Shown here: positions 16,028 to 25,524 of the stretch, piece by piece
Numbering within the stretch: position 1 is the first letter of the stretch
Layout: each line of letters starts with the position of its first letter
Source of the DNA: Mycobacterium sp. D16R12
GTDB taxonomy: Bacteria > Actinomycetota > Actinomycetes > Mycobacteriales > Mycobacteriaceae
Direction: 5' to 3'
Assembly: GCF_002013465.1 (NCBI RefSeq)
Contig: NZ_MAFC01000005.1
Coordinates: 1-64,000 of the forward strand
DNA: 64,000 nt
Made by a program: the position numbers and the translations under genes
Notes under the pieces: generated by a model
Told to the model about the DNA's origin: nothing
Database searches by the model: none
The model's input: the letters and a program-made list of their open reading frames with translations, nothing else

Positions 16028-16402
16028 ATGAGCCACAACACAGCACTGCGTAAAGCGGCGGCCGGGTTTTACGCGGGAATCGGCATCTTCGCCCTCGTGA
16101 AACCCGCACTGGTGCCGCAGATGTTCGGCGGCGACGCACCGACCAGCGAGTCCCGCACCGAGATTCGCGCCGTGTACGGCGGCATCCCGTTGGCCTTCGC
16201 GCTGGCCCTGGCACGGGCCGGAGACGACGGCCCGCGATCCACCGGCCTACGTGCCGCAGTTCGCTATGCCAGCTATGGCATGGGACTTACGCGACTGTTG
16301 TCGGGCGGGTTTGAGCGACGGGTGCGGCCGTGGCCCACCGGCTTCTTCGCGGCGGTGGAGCTGGCCGCGGGTGCGGCGCTCACTGAGCGATCGAACACGT
16401 GA
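16028..16402 (+). CDS. Small membrane protein (DUF4345/DUF4267-like)
   Basis: 124 residues from the ATG at 16028. It has weakly hydrophobic helices near residues 10-30, 50-65 and 105-120, with Ala-rich loops (FYAGIGIFALVKPALVPQMFG, here read as two halves, and AVYGGIPLAFALALARAG). The layout resembles DUF4345-type four-helix membrane proteins, but that is a loose match. It ends 4 bp before the next gene, so the two small membrane proteins form a pair. Function unknown. Confidence 0.75.
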   Translation: MSHNTALRKAAAGFYAGIGIFALVKPALVPQMFGGDAPTSESRTEIRAVYGGIPLAFALALARAGDDGPRSTGLRAAVRYASYGMGLTRLLSGGFERRVRPWPTGFFAAVELAAGAALTERSNT

Positions 16403-16406
16403 CGAT

Positions 16407-16775
16407 ATGAGTCTCAATAGAGCACTACGAGGAATCGCGGTCGGACGTGTCGCTTCGGGAATCGTCGGCCTGGCGGCACCGCGATTGATGGCACGGTTGA
16501 GTCACGTGCCGGCCACCCCTGAATTGTCCTATGTGACAAGGATATTTGGTGCACGAGCGATAGCCCTGGGGGTGGGGTACCTGACATGTCCCGAGTCGGA
16601 GCGGCCACGATGGCAGCGATTGGCGCTGATGGTCGACACCATCGACACCACACACGGCGTCGCCCACGTGGTGCGTGGGGATCTGCCGCGACCGGCGGCG
16701 GTCTTCTGGGCGACATTCACCGGTGGCTTCATGGCGCTGGGTGCGTCCAAGCTTGCGAGCGATTGGAGGTCCTGA
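16407..16775 (+). CDS. Small membrane protein, DUF4267-like
   Basis: 122 residues from the ATG at 16407. The part GLAAPRLMARLSHVP followed by LSYVTRIFGARAIALGVGYL is typical of DUF4267-type proteins: a short four-helix membrane protein with an RxxGARxxALG motif. It is 4 bp from the preceding small membrane gene, so they are probably cotranscribed. Function unknown. Confidence 0.8.
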   Translation: MSLNRALRGIAVGRVASGIVGLAAPRLMARLSHVPATPELSYVTRIFGARAIALGVGYLTCPESERPRWQRLALMVDTIDTTHGVAHVVRGDLPRPAAVFWATFTGGFMALGASKLASDWRS

Positions 16776-16853
16776 CCGGTGGGATCGATGCGAATCTTTA
16801 CGCTTGATGCACCGGCGTAAACAGACAACTGACCCGCGAGTAAGCTCGCCGCC

Positions 16854-18134
16854 ATGACCGCTCCTGCCAAGCGCCGCGCCGTCATCGTCGCGGGCGCACG
16901 CACTCCGTTCGTCCGGGCTTTCGGCGACTTCACCCGCATCGACACCATCGCTCTGGCCGACGAAGCCGTGCGTGGTCTGCTGGACAGCACCAAGATCTCG
17001 TCCCATGAGATCGAGGCCATCGTGTGGGGTGGTGTCATCCTGCCGGCTGGTGCGCCCAATATCGCTCGTGAGATCGCGCTCGATCTGAAGCTCGGCCACG
17101 GCGTCGAGGGACACACCGTCACCCGCGCGTGCGCGTCGGGTCTGCAGGCCATCACCACCGCGGCCGCAGCGATCGAGCGCGGCGAGTATGACGTCATGAT
17201 CGCCGGTGGCTCCGATTCCACCTCCAATGCCGGAGTAAACCTGCCGCAGAAGCTCATTCATGCCGCGGCCCCGCTCGCTCTGGGTAAGCCCAAGCCGAAG
17301 GACTATCTCGAGGCCGCACTGAGCCTGGCGCCGTTCACCGGACTGCTGCCGCGCCGCCCCAAGATCGAAGAGCGGACCACCGGCGAGGTGATGGGGGAGT
17401 CGGCCGACAAGATGGCCAAGATCCACGGCATCACCCGCGAGGCGCAGGACGAATTCGCGGTGCGCTCGCACCATCGCGCGGCCGCCGCCATCAAGTCGGG
17501 ACGCTTCGATCGTGAGGTGGTGCCCGTCAACGGCGTCACCCGTGACGGACTGGTCCGTGAGAACACGAGTGTGGAGAAGTTGGCCACGCTGAAGCCTGTC
17601 TTCAATCGCGACGGCACGGTGACCGCCGGTAACGCCAGTCCGCTAACCGACGGTGCCGCCGCGGTGCTGCTGATGAGCGAAGAGAAGGCGCGTGCGCTCG
17701 GTCTGCAGCCGTTGGCGGCGTTCCGGTCCTGGAGCTACGTCAGCGTCGATCCCGCCGACGAGGTGCTCATCGGACCGGCCATCTCGATGCCGCGGGCGCT
17801 GGAGAAGGCGGGACTGACCCTCGCCGACGTTGACTACATCGACATCCACGAAGCTTTTGCCGCGCAGACTCTTTCGGTGCTGGAGGCCCTCGGCTCGAAA
17901 AAGTGGGCGGCCGACCGGCTGGGGCGCTCGGAGGCCGTCGGCACGCCCGATATCGACAAGGTGAATGTGCACGGCGGCTCGGTGTCGATCGGTCACCCGT
18001 TCGGCGCCACCGGCGCCCGCATGGTGACCACCATGGCCAACGAGCTCGCGCTCACCGGGAAGAGCACCGCGCTGCTGGGCATCTGCGCGGCCGGTGGTCA
18101 CGGTGCCAGCGCCGTGCTCGAACGCGTGGAGTAA
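16854..18134 (+). CDS. fadA2: Acetyl-CoA acyltransferase (thiolase) FadA2-like
   Basis: 426 residues, thiolase fold. The nucleophile Cys is in VTRACASGLQA, the conserved HEAFAAQ supplies the active-site His/Asn region, GGSVSIGHPFGATGARM carries the catalytic His, and CAAGGHGASAVLE the second Cys. It should cleave 3-ketoacyl-CoA or condense acetyl-CoA. Length and the extra insertion after residue 130 fit the FadA2/FadI type rather than short AtoB thiolases. It is a single gene ending in a strong bidirectional terminator. The exact orthologue name is moderately sure. Confidence 0.9.
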   Translation: MTAPAKRRAVIVAGARTPFVRAFGDFTRIDTIALADEAVRGLLDSTKISSHEIEAIVWGGVILPAGAPNIAREIALDLKLGHGVEGHTVTRACASGLQAITTAAAAIERGEYDVMIAGGSDSTSNAGVNLPQKLIHAAAPLALGKPKPKDYLEAALSLAPFTGLLPRRPKIEERTTGEVMGESADKMAKIHGITREAQDEFAVRSHHRAAAAIKSGRFDREVVPVNGVTRDGLVRENTSVEKLATLKPVFNRDGTVTAGNASPLTDGAAAVLLMSEEKARALGLQPLAAFRSWSYVSVDPADEVLIGPAISMPRALEKAGLTLADVDYIDIHEAFAAQTLSVLEALGSKKWAADRLGRSEAVGTPDIDKVNVHGGSVSIGHPFGATGARMVTTMANELALTGKSTALLGICAAGGHGASAVLERVE

Positions 18135-18150
18135 ACCTCCGTAAACGGAA

Positions 18151-18190
18151 AATGCCCGCCTACAAGCGTTGTCGCTCGTAGGCGGGCATT
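18151..18190. terminator. Bidirectional terminator between fadA2 and the mce operon tail
   Basis: Perfect 13-bp arms, AATGCCCGCCTAC (18151-18163) and GTAGGCGGGCATT (18178-18190). A/T bases at both bases of the stem allow use on either strand. It lies between two convergent genes. Confidence 0.85.
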
Positions 18191-18202
18191 ACCCATTGCG
18201 TT

Positions 18203-19000
18203 CTAGCCGCCGTACCCAGGCTTCAGGATCGGGGCGATGGCGCCAATCGGGATGTGCGCTTCCACGCTGCCGCCGTCCATCGAGTACACCCGCTGGCCCA
18301 GGGAGTAATCGATCGGATAGTCATGGGCAACTGGGTAATCCGGCATGTAGATGATCAGCTCATCCGGCGTCAGCGCCCAGGCCTTGTAGGCGCCGGAATA
18401 CACCTTGTCCGGAGTCCATCGGTCGGGCGTGAACGGATAGGTCTGTGGGGTATGTCCCGGCGCCGACCGGTCCAGTGCCTCGATGATGAAGGGCTCGGCG
18501 ATCGGCGGGATGGCGTTCAAATCGCCGCCCTTGAGAATGTCGGCGAGCATGATGCGCTTGCCGCCGTCGTAGTTGAAGGTCCGGTACGCGTTGTTCACCT
18601 GCGGGCCATTGGCGTGGTAGTCCTCGTGAAACACGATGGACGTGGTGCTGCCGTGGTTGAAGATCTGGAAGTTCTCCTCGCCATAGCTGTCCTGAATCAT
18701 GTCAGCGCCTTTGGCTTTCCAGTTGTTGTACAGATTGCGCAGGTACTCACGGATCGCGGGGTTGCTGTCCACCAACTCGGGGATGGCGACCTTGATATCG
18801 CGATCTGCCTTGCGTGGTGAGCTCACCACCGTGCGGCAGTACAGGCCGTCGAAGTTACCGCCGAGCTCACCGCAGAAGGACTGCGCTGACGCTGATGCCA
18901 ACGGTGCGCTACTGATCGCCGCGCTGATTACCAGGGCAGCGGCTGCCCCTCCCGTAACCCCTCGGGCTACCCGCCCGGTGAAGAGCTTAGAAATCCGCAT
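18203..19000 (-). CDS. MPT64-like secreted protein (DUF3298/RsiV-type fold)
   Basis: 265 residues with a signal peptide (hydrophobic part about residues 15-35, Ala-rich cleavage region ASASAQ). The mature start FCGELGGNFDGLYC mirrors the Cys-spaced start of MPT64. The later part has the DUF3298-like TFNYDGGKRIMLADIL and a C-terminal IPIGAIAPIL. MPT64-type proteins are secreted antigens, and some are reported to bind membranes. It is 18 bp downstream of the Mce-associated gene with GGAAAGG before the ATG, so it belongs to the mce operon. An accessory role in Mce transport is an inference. Confidence 0.85.
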   Translation of the reverse strand: MRISKLFTGRVARGVTGGAAAALVISAAISSAPLASASAQSFCGELGGNFDGLYCRTVVSSPRKADRDIKVAIPELVDSNPAIREYLRNLYNNWKAKGADMIQDSYGEENFQIFNHGSTTSIVFHEDYHANGPQVNNAYRTFNYDGGKRIMLADILKGGDLNAIPPIAEPFIIEALDRSAPGHTPQTYPFTPDRWTPDKVYSGAYKAWALTPDELIIYMPDYPVAHDYPIDYSLGQRVYSMDGGSVEAHIPIGAIAPILKPGYGG

Positions 19001-19018
19001 GATGACCTTTCCGGCGGT

Positions 19019-19696
19019 TTACAGGTACTCCAGCTTGCTCGCTAGCCAACGGCCATCGATCTTTTCCATGGTGATCTTCATCCGGCTACGGTCGATCCGT
19101 GGATCGGGCCGCTGGGTGTTGGTGATGCTCTGGTCGACCATCATCAGCAACACGACCTTGTCCGGCGACTTGTACTGGATCGCCGAGTTCACGACCTTGC
19201 CGTGCGCGGCGGCCTTGTTGTCGACCAGCAGCTGACGCAGCTGGACGCTGGCCTTGGTGAACTCGTTCTTGAGATCGCCGGTCGATCCGTTGAGGATCTG
19301 CCGGAAGTTCTCGTCCACGCTGTTGGTGTCGATGCTGGTCAGGATCTCCGTGTAGGGCACGGCGATCGCCTGTGCCTGCTCGCCGGCCGCGTCAATCTGG
19401 TGCTGTTGCCAGACCTTCCAGCCCACGACACCGGAGAACACGAGAGCGCCCACCAGGATTGCCGCGACGGCTCCGAAGATGGCATAGCGCACCCACGTCA
19501 CTGTTGACGGCGAGCTCTCCTCGTCGTCAAGGCTGGGAGTATCCGAATCAGACACAGCTGTCGATTCGGCATCATCGGTCTCGTCGGTGTCGGTCGAGTC
19601 GGTCTCCGCAGCAGTGTCCGCGGCTTCCTTCTCGTCGACTTTGTCCGTGTCGGCGTCGCTTGTGGGGTCGACGTCTTCTTTGGTCATGGTGACCAC
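19019..19696 (-). CDS. Mce-associated membrane protein
   Basis: 225 residues. The first about 65 residues are acidic (Asp/Glu/Ser/Thr-rich), then one TM helix (about 68-92) and a conserved exported domain (YTEILTSIDTNSVDENFRQI, NGSTGDLKNEF, SVQLRQLLVDNKAAAHG) found in Mas proteins after mycobacterial mce operons. The GTG at 19696 has AAGGAG eight bases upstream and is preferred over the ATG at 19687. It follows mceF by 37 bp. Mas proteins are thought to stabilise or assemble the Mce machine. Confidence 0.88.
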   Translation of the reverse strand: MVTMTKEDVDPTSDADTDKVDEKEAADTAAETDSTDTDETDDAESTAVSDSDTPSLDDEESSPSTVTWVRYAIFGAVAAILVGALVFSGVVGWKVWQQHQIDAAGEQAQAIAVPYTEILTSIDTNSVDENFRQILNGSTGDLKNEFTKASVQLRQLLVDNKAAAHGKVVNSAIQYKSPDKVVLLMMVDQSITNTQRPDPRIDRSRMKITMEKIDGRWLASKLEYL

Positions 19697-19733
19697 GGTA
19701 GTAGCTCCTTGAATCTGATTCGCAGGTCAGGCG

Positions 19734-20984
19734 TCAACGCGGGGGTTCGATCGGCAGTGTCGGTCCACCATAGGTGGTCGGTACCTGGAACCGGCCCTTC
19801 GGTGTCGGATCGGACCTCTTCCCCATGTCGGCGCCCTTGGGCGGTCCGGCGGTGTCGTCCCCCGCTGGTCGCGGCGCATTCTTGGCACCACGGATCAGGA
19901 CCGCCGGATCCTCGTCCGCGCAGTAGTTGGAATACAGGAACGGTTCGGGGTAGTCGGCGGCCGACAGCGGCAGCCGTGGCGTCGGGTAGTCGCACACGTA
20001 GCGCGGGTACAAATCGGCGGTGGCCCAGATGCCGCCGTCGTGCATGATGCTCATCAGTGCGTCGAACACCGAGGCCCGGTAGTTGGGGAACAGTGCGTTG
20101 AGGGCGGGAACGCGCAGGTAGAGCAGTCGTGAGGCGGTCGCCAGGTTGCCCAGCAGGGTCACCATGGTGTCCGAGTTGTCGGCGAACAGGTTGTCCACCG
20201 CGCCCAGGGTCTTCGGGGTCTGATCCACCAGCGTTCGGTAGCCGTTCTGCATCTTCTCGATACCGCGCAGTGTCCGACCCAGTTCGTTCGCAGTGGCCTT
20301 GATACCGGAGTTCTTGTCGGCCGCCAAGGTGAGCACCACGCGGCTGGTCTTGAGGAGGCTGGTGGTCTCCGGAAGCACCGAATCGAGGGTGCTCAGCAGG
20401 AAGGTGCCACCGTCGATGATCTCGGTGAGCTTGCGTGGCCCCTCCTTGCTCAGGCTCAGTTCCTTCTTGATGAGCTCGAGCTTCTTGGGGTCAATCTGCG
20501 CGAGCAGGCCGTCCGCGTCGGCGAGCAGCTTGGCCAGCGTCACGGGCACCGTGGCGCCCTCGGAGATCACGGCCCCGTCCTTGAGGAACGGGCCCTGATC
20601 CGAGACGCCCTCGAAGTTGATGTACTGCTCGCCGGCGGGGGACAGTCCGGTGACGCGCACCTTGGCGGTGACGGGGATCTTGTACTTCGACTGAATCTCG
20701 GCCACCGCGTCGACACCCTGCTGGGTGATCGCCAACGATTGCACTGTGCCGATCTTCACGCCGCGCAGCGCGACATCCTGGTTGGGCAGCAGACCGCCCG
20801 ATTCCGGAAGCTGCACCTTGACGCGGTAGGTGCCCGAGAACGGGCTGATGCGCAGGGCGCCGACGGTGAGGTAGGCGATCGCGATCAAGAGCACGGATGC
20901 CAGCGCGATGCCCGAGAGCACCATCTTCTTGCGGTGCCCGGCACGAACGGTGCCGACGATGCCATTGGCGAGAGCGTTGATCAC
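19734..20984 (-). CDS. mceF: Mce family protein MceF
   Basis: 416 residues. An N-terminal TM helix (about 20-42) is followed by the MCE domain (about 45-125, YRVKVQLPESGGLLPNQDV, VRVTGLSPAGEQYINFEG). A long helical region carries coiled-coil potential, and a Pro-rich C-terminus follows. It overlaps mceE by ATGA. In M. tuberculosis, MceA-F assemble into a lipid-uptake tunnel spanning the periplasm, with the needle formed by their helical parts. The position at the end of the six-gene order identifies it as F. Confidence 0.92.
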   Translation of the reverse strand: MINALANGIVGTVRAGHRKKMVLSGIALASVLLIAIAYLTVGALRISPFSGTYRVKVQLPESGGLLPNQDVALRGVKIGTVQSLAITQQGVDAVAEIQSKYKIPVTAKVRVTGLSPAGEQYINFEGVSDQGPFLKDGAVISEGATVPVTLAKLLADADGLLAQIDPKKLELIKKELSLSKEGPRKLTEIIDGGTFLLSTLDSVLPETTSLLKTSRVVLTLAADKNSGIKATANELGRTLRGIEKMQNGYRTLVDQTPKTLGAVDNLFADNSDTMVTLLGNLATASRLLYLRVPALNALFPNYRASVFDALMSIMHDGGIWATADLYPRYVCDYPTPRLPLSAADYPEPFLYSNYCADEDPAVLIRGAKNAPRPAGDDTAGPPKGADMGKRSDPTPKGRFQVPTTYGGPTLPIEPPR

Positions 20985-22300
20985 TGGCCCATCACCTCCG
21001 GCGCGGGAGCGGGGCCAGGCGCGGGAGCGGGCACCGGTGCGGGTGCGGCGCCAGGAGCGGGCGCCGATGCGGGATCGGCCTGACCGGGCGGCGGCGGTAC
21101 GGGAGCGCCCGGCGGCGGACCCGGCACGCGTTCGATCACACCCGGTTCGGTCGGGCTCGGCCGCATCGGCACGTCATCGCCGTACACACCCTTGCCCACG
21201 ACGCGTTCCTGTAGGCGCCACAGCGTGTACTTGAACGAGCCGACCAGCTGCGCCCAGTTGTAGCGCTTGGGCCCATGCGAGCCGACGTCGCCCTTGAACC
21301 CGGCATCTGGTATCGACCCCAGGACCAACTTGTCGATGCTGACTCGCACCGAAATGGCGTTGCTGGGTGTGGATTTGATGAGCGTGGTGATCTGCCGGTT
21401 GAGGCCGTTGATATCGACTGTGGGGTCCTGCGCGATGTCGTTCCACGACTTGGCGATCGTGTTCGCGTCCTTGATCAGGCTGTGTCCGCTGGTATCGGTG
21501 CCCGCAATCGACGGGAACTTCTGCAGCTGCTTGGTGGTGGCGCCGATCTGCAGAACCAGCTGTGAGAGCTGCGCGGTGTTGGCGGCGAGCGCCTCGGTGG
21601 CGGGATCGGCCTCTTTCACGATGTCAGCGAGAGTCTGGTTCTTGGTGTCGAGCTGGTCGGCCAACTGCGCGGTCTGGGTGAGGGCATCGGAGATTTGTGC
21701 GGATCGCGTATTCAACGTTCCCAGTAGGCGATTGGAGTCCTTGATCAGATCGCCGAAAGCCTGGCCCTGATCGCCGGTCGCCTTACCGAAACCATTGATG
21801 ACGTTGGTCAGGTTGCGCACCGCTCCTCCGTTGGAGACGAGCGCCGCCGAGCTGAGCACTGATTCCACCGTCGCCGCCGCCATCGTCGAATCAAGGCCGA
21901 TGGTGTCGCCCTCCCTCAGGACGGGCGAATCCGATGTCGCACCGGCCGGGGGGCGAATCGAGACGAAGACATCGCCGAGCGGTGTGGCGGAACGCAACTC
22001 GGCGGTGCTGCCCTTGGGGAGCCGGACTCCGTGGATGATGCGCAAGGTGGTGATGGCGGTGTAGTTACTCACCCGCATGTCGTCGACCTGGCCGATGTCC
22101 GCGCCGGCCAGCTTCACCTTGGCGTTGTTCGGGAGGTTCAGGATGTTCGAGAACAGGGCCGTCAGGTGGTAGCCGCCCGATCCGACGCCGGGGGCGGGCA
22201 GCGGCAGGTCGCCCAGGCCGTTGGTTCCGCATCCCGACAGCACGGTGGCGGCCAGCATCGTTGCCGTCCCCACCGCTGCCAATCGCTTGCGTGTAGCCAT
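20981..22300 (-). CDS. mceE: Mce lipoprotein MceE
   Basis: 439 residues from the ATG at 22300; the GTG at 22303 is an alternative. The signal peptide ends in the lipobox LSGC (TVLSGCGTNG), so it is lipid-anchored, as is usual for MceE (LprK-type). The MCE domain follows at about 45-120 (YHLTALFSNILNLPNNAKVK). Helices come next, then an extremely Ala/Pro-rich C-terminus (about residues 395-439, PAPAP repeats), unusual in length and probably an extended spacer. Start and stop overlap both neighbours, so translation is coupled. Confidence 0.93.
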   Translation of the reverse strand: MATRKRLAAVGTATMLAATVLSGCGTNGLGDLPLPAPGVGSGGYHLTALFSNILNLPNNAKVKLAGADIGQVDDMRVSNYTAITTLRIIHGVRLPKGSTAELRSATPLGDVFVSIRPPAGATSDSPVLREGDTIGLDSTMAAATVESVLSSAALVSNGGAVRNLTNVINGFGKATGDQGQAFGDLIKDSNRLLGTLNTRSAQISDALTQTAQLADQLDTKNQTLADIVKEADPATEALAANTAQLSQLVLQIGATTKQLQKFPSIAGTDTSGHSLIKDANTIAKSWNDIAQDPTVDINGLNRQITTLIKSTPSNAISVRVSIDKLVLGSIPDAGFKGDVGSHGPKRYNWAQLVGSFKYTLWRLQERVVGKGVYGDDVPMRPSPTEPGVIERVPGPPPGAPVPPPPGQADPASAPAPGAAPAPVPAPAPGPAPAPEVMGQ

Positions 22301-23430
22301 CACTTTTGCCCCATCGCCGCGAGTCCGTCGAGCACGTAGGACAGGCCGAAATCGGGCCCGTAGTCCTGCAATGTTCCTGTGCTGCAGCCCAGTTGGCGCA
22401 GGCCCATCAGGTTGCAGATCTCCTTGGCGGTCTGACTCTCGAACAGCAGCTTGTCGGTGAGGAACCGCGCACGCAGCGACCCGTTGTCCTGGTCGATGAT
22501 GTTGTACAGGTTCTCCACGGCCAGCGGCGCGATGTCGAGGGTCTCCGCGAGTTCACGCTGGTTGTCCGAGACCGTCTTCAGGGCGGTGTTGCCGTTGAGG
22601 ACCGCGGCCTTGATGTGGTCGCGGTTGGCCTCCAGGAGGTCACCGGCCTGTTTGACCAGATCATTGAGCTTGCGGCCGGTGTTGCCGGTCCCCAGGGCCT
22701 CGTCGTCGATGATGTTGCTGAGTTGGTGAATGGTGGTGGAGAACTCGCGCAGCTTCCCGTCGTTGGCGGACGCGGCGTCGAACAGTGAGCTGACATTCTT
22801 GATGATGGTGGTCATCTGCTCGCGGGTGGTGACGCCGCCTTCTGAGCTGAGCCGCAGCGCTTTCGACAGTTCGTCAAGACCTGACTTGATCTTGTCGCCA
22901 TTACCGTCGGCGACTCCGGCGGCCGCATTGATGATGTCGCCCACTGGCCCCTGGCCGTTGCCGTCGCCCTTGAGCGATACCGACAACTTGTCGAGCATGC
23001 CCAGCACCCGATCGAACTCCACCGGTGTCTTGGTCTTGTCCAGCCCGATGGTGTCGCCGTCGTTGAGCGTCGGCCCCCCGCGGTAAGGCGGGGACAGTTC
23101 GACCTGGCGGTCGGTCAGGATCGATGTGGAGAGGGTGACGGCCTGCACGTCGACGGGTATCTTGACGTCCTTGTCGACGGTGAACTCCACATCGACATAC
23201 CCCGAGCGGGGCGTGATCTTGGTGATCGTTCCGACCGGCATACCCAGAACCGCAACAACATTCGACTCGTAAAGCCCAGAGGCATTATCGAACTGGGCGG
23301 TCAGCGTGATGTGATCCAACTGCGACTTCACGTAGTACGCACCGGCGCCGACAATCGCCGCGGCCACTACAGCGATCGCGGCGATGACGGCGATGGCTTT
23401 GCCTTTTCCGGCACTCTTGCCGCTACTCAT
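22300..23430 (-). CDS. mceD: Mce family protein MceD
   Basis: 376 residues from the ATG at 23430 (MSSGKSAGKGKA), which overlaps the mceC stop by ATGA. One TM helix (about 13-35) is followed by the MCE domain (LTAQFDNASGLYESNVVAVL, then VGTITKITPRSGYVDVEF) and the helical C-terminal half. Two Cys near the C-terminus (EICNLMGLRQLGC) could form a disulfide. The long upstream in-frame extension to 23490 has no support. Confidence 0.92.
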   Translation of the reverse strand: MSSGKSAGKGKAIAVIAAIAVVAAAIVGAGAYYVKSQLDHITLTAQFDNASGLYESNVVAVLGMPVGTITKITPRSGYVDVEFTVDKDVKIPVDVQAVTLSTSILTDRQVELSPPYRGGPTLNDGDTIGLDKTKTPVEFDRVLGMLDKLSVSLKGDGNGQGPVGDIINAAAGVADGNGDKIKSGLDELSKALRLSSEGGVTTREQMTTIIKNVSSLFDAASANDGKLREFSTTIHQLSNIIDDEALGTGNTGRKLNDLVKQAGDLLEANRDHIKAAVLNGNTALKTVSDNQRELAETLDIAPLAVENLYNIIDQDNGSLRARFLTDKLLFESQTAKEICNLMGLRQLGCSTGTLQDYGPDFGLSYVLDGLAAMGQK

Positions 23431-24473
23431 TTGCAGTCCTTGAAGTACTGGATCATGCCGAATTGCTTGGCCCGCCCGCTGATTGCGCACATCCAGGAGT
23501 CGACCGCCAGGCCGTTGGGTGCATTGAACTCGATGGCGTTACCGGTGCCGGTGGCATTGGTCACGCCGCGCAGCGCGACGGGTGCGACCTGCAGGATGTT
23601 GCGCAGCAGGTCGTCGTGCTGGCCGAGCATGTCGGTGAGCTGATGCAGGGTCTTGAGCATGTCGTCGAGCTGCGGCCGGTTCTTGATGACGATCTTGCTG
23701 AGCTGCTCGACCAGGTCGGTGAGCGACTGCATCATCGCGTGGAAGGTGCCACGACGGACCACGAATTCACCGATCAGGCTCTGGCCCTGGTTGATCAGGG
23801 TGCCGACGCCCTGCTGCTGACGGTGCAGCGTGTCGGTGACTTTCTCGGTGCTCTTGAGCAGCGTGCCCAGCTGGTCGCGCCGTTCCGCGATGATCCCCGA
23901 CAGCGTCTGGATGTTCTGCATGGCCTGGGGGACCACCTCGGGCAGCCCGTCGAGCTGCTTACCCAGAATGCTCAGCGACTGCGCCACCTTGTCGAAATCG
24001 ACCTGGTCGAAAGTGTTTGTGATGTCTTTCAGGGTCGCCTGCAAGTCGTAGGGGACTTCCGTGTGGGCGAGGTCGATTGTCTTGTTGGGCAACGATCCCG
24101 GCCCTTCGGGGCGCAGATCCAGGTACCGGGAACCGAGGATGGTAGTCACCCGTATCGCGGCCTTGGTGTCCTTGCCCAGCTTCACGTCGTCACTGATCGA
24201 GAGCTTGGCCTCGACGTGATCACCCATCAGCTTCATGCCGGTGACCGTTCCGAGTGGGATGCCCGCCACGGTGATCGGCTGACCCGTCCGCAACGACGCG
24301 GCCTGTACGAACTCAGCGGTGTAGGTGGTGTAGCCGAAGCCGATGGCCTTGACGAGCAGCATCCCGCCGACAAGTGCGCCGATCACGGCGATAGCGATGA
24401 ACCCGAGCCAGGTCTTGTTGTAGGTCTCGACCGGCCGGTTCTTGATCTTCTGCCATCTTGTTTGCTCAGCCAT
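23427..24473 (-). CDS. mceC: Mce family protein MceC
   Basis: 348 residues from the ATG at 24473 (MAEQTRWQKIKNRP), overlapping the end of mceB by 8 bp. TM helix about 20-43; MCE domain about 45-125 with LRTGQPITVAGIPLGTVTG and ILGSRYLDLRPEG. The helical region includes Gln-rich coiled-coil stretches (LHRQQQGVGTLINQGQ). Two Cys flank the last 40 residues. Confidence 0.92.
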   Translation of the reverse strand: MAEQTRWQKIKNRPVETYNKTWLGFIAIAVIGALVGGMLLVKAIGFGYTTYTAEFVQAASLRTGQPITVAGIPLGTVTGMKLMGDHVEAKLSISDDVKLGKDTKAAIRVTTILGSRYLDLRPEGPGSLPNKTIDLAHTEVPYDLQATLKDITNTFDQVDFDKVAQSLSILGKQLDGLPEVVPQAMQNIQTLSGIIAERRDQLGTLLKSTEKVTDTLHRQQQGVGTLINQGQSLIGEFVVRRGTFHAMMQSLTDLVEQLSKIVIKNRPQLDDMLKTLHQLTDMLGQHDDLLRNILQVAPVALRGVTNATGTGNAIEFNAPNGLAVDSWMCAISGRAKQFGMIQYFKDCK

Positions 24474-25524
24474 CGGCCAGGTTCCTGCATCGCGGGGTGT
24501 GCTGGGTGACGTTGCCCGGGGTCGCCGCATTGACGATGATCGGCACCACGTCGTTGAGACCCGGGAAGAAGCCGGTGATGTTCAGATCGCAGATGTAGGC
24601 GTTGCCGTATGCACCGTCGCCGGTGAGGCGGGCCAGGCCCTTGAGTAGCAGCGGCAGGTTACCGCCGAGGAAGGCCAGCTTCGGCTCGATCTCAACCATG
24701 TGCTTGGCGAAACCGGGTTGGCGAGTGATGAGCTCGTCGAGCGACGGATAGACCTCGTCGGTGACCTTCGATAGCCGTCGCAGGGTCTGTGCCAGTGAGC
24801 CCACCGAGTTGACGAGCTCCGGACGGCGAGAGTCGAAGTCCGCCACCACTTTCCTGGTGTTGGTGATGGCCTTGTCGAGGCTGTCGTTCTGCTGCGCCAG
24901 GTTGCCCGTCACCGTGCTCAGGCTGGTGATCACATTGCCCAGTACCTGGTCACGGCCCGCGAATGTCTTTGTCAACGTGGAGGTTTGATCGACCAGCGAG
25001 GTGATGGAGGCCTGATCGCCCTGCAGGGACTGGATGACACCCTTGGTGAGGTTGTCGGCCTGTTCGGGCGAGAGCGTGCTGAACAGCGGTTCGTATCCGT
25101 TGAGCAGCGTGGTCACATCGAAGGAGGGATCGGTGCGTTCCAGGGGAATCGTGGATCCACCGGCGAGTACGTTCGTGTCTCCCGTCTTGCCCAGCGACAA
25201 GCCCAGATACCGTTGACCGACGATGTTCTGATAGGTCACCGAGGCAAGGGTGTTGCCATACAGCTTCTGGTCGTTCTGGACGACGAAGTTGACCTTGGCC
25301 TGGTTGTTGTTGACCAGTTCGATCTGCTCGACGCGCCCCACGCGCACACCGGCCATGCGTACGTCGTCGCCGTCGCGCAACCCGTACACATCGGTGAAGA
25401 CCGCGGAATACGGCGTGGTCCCGCCCGCCACATCGCGGCGCAACGTGGCGTACACCAGCCACGTCAACACCATCGCGATCGCCATGAAGACGACCAGCGC
25501 GATCAACGGACCACGGAACTTCAT
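24466..25524 (-). CDS. mceB: Mce family protein MceB
   Basis: 352 residues. TM helix about 5-27, MCE domain about 35-115 (YSAVFTDVYGLRDGDDVRMA, QRYLGLSLG), helical domain, and a globular end with two Cys (NAYICDLNITGFFPG and HTPRCRNLADG). The start overlaps the mceA stop by ATGA. Length is standard for MceB. Confidence 0.93.
   Translation of the reverse strand: MKFRGPLIALVVFMAIAMVLTWLVYATLRRDVAGGTTPYSAVFTDVYGLRDGDDVRMAGVRVGRVEQIELVNNNQAKVNFVVQNDQKLYGNTLASVTYQNIVGQRYLGLSLGKTGDTNVLAGGSTIPLERTDPSFDVTTLLNGYEPLFSTLSPEQADNLTKGVIQSLQGDQASITSLVDQTSTLTKTFAGRDQVLGNVITSLSTVTGNLAQQNDSLDKAITNTRKVVADFDSRRPELVNSVGSLAQTLRRLSKVTDEVYPSLDELITRQPGFAKHMVEIEPKLAFLGGNLPLLLKGLARLTGDGAYGNAYICDLNITGFFPGLNDVVPIIVNAATPGNVTQHTPRCRNLADG

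Noticed and set aside
16425..17474. 349-residue minus-strand frame across the DUF4267-like gene and fadA2
   Set aside because: Shadow frame, no signature, opposite to two supported genes.
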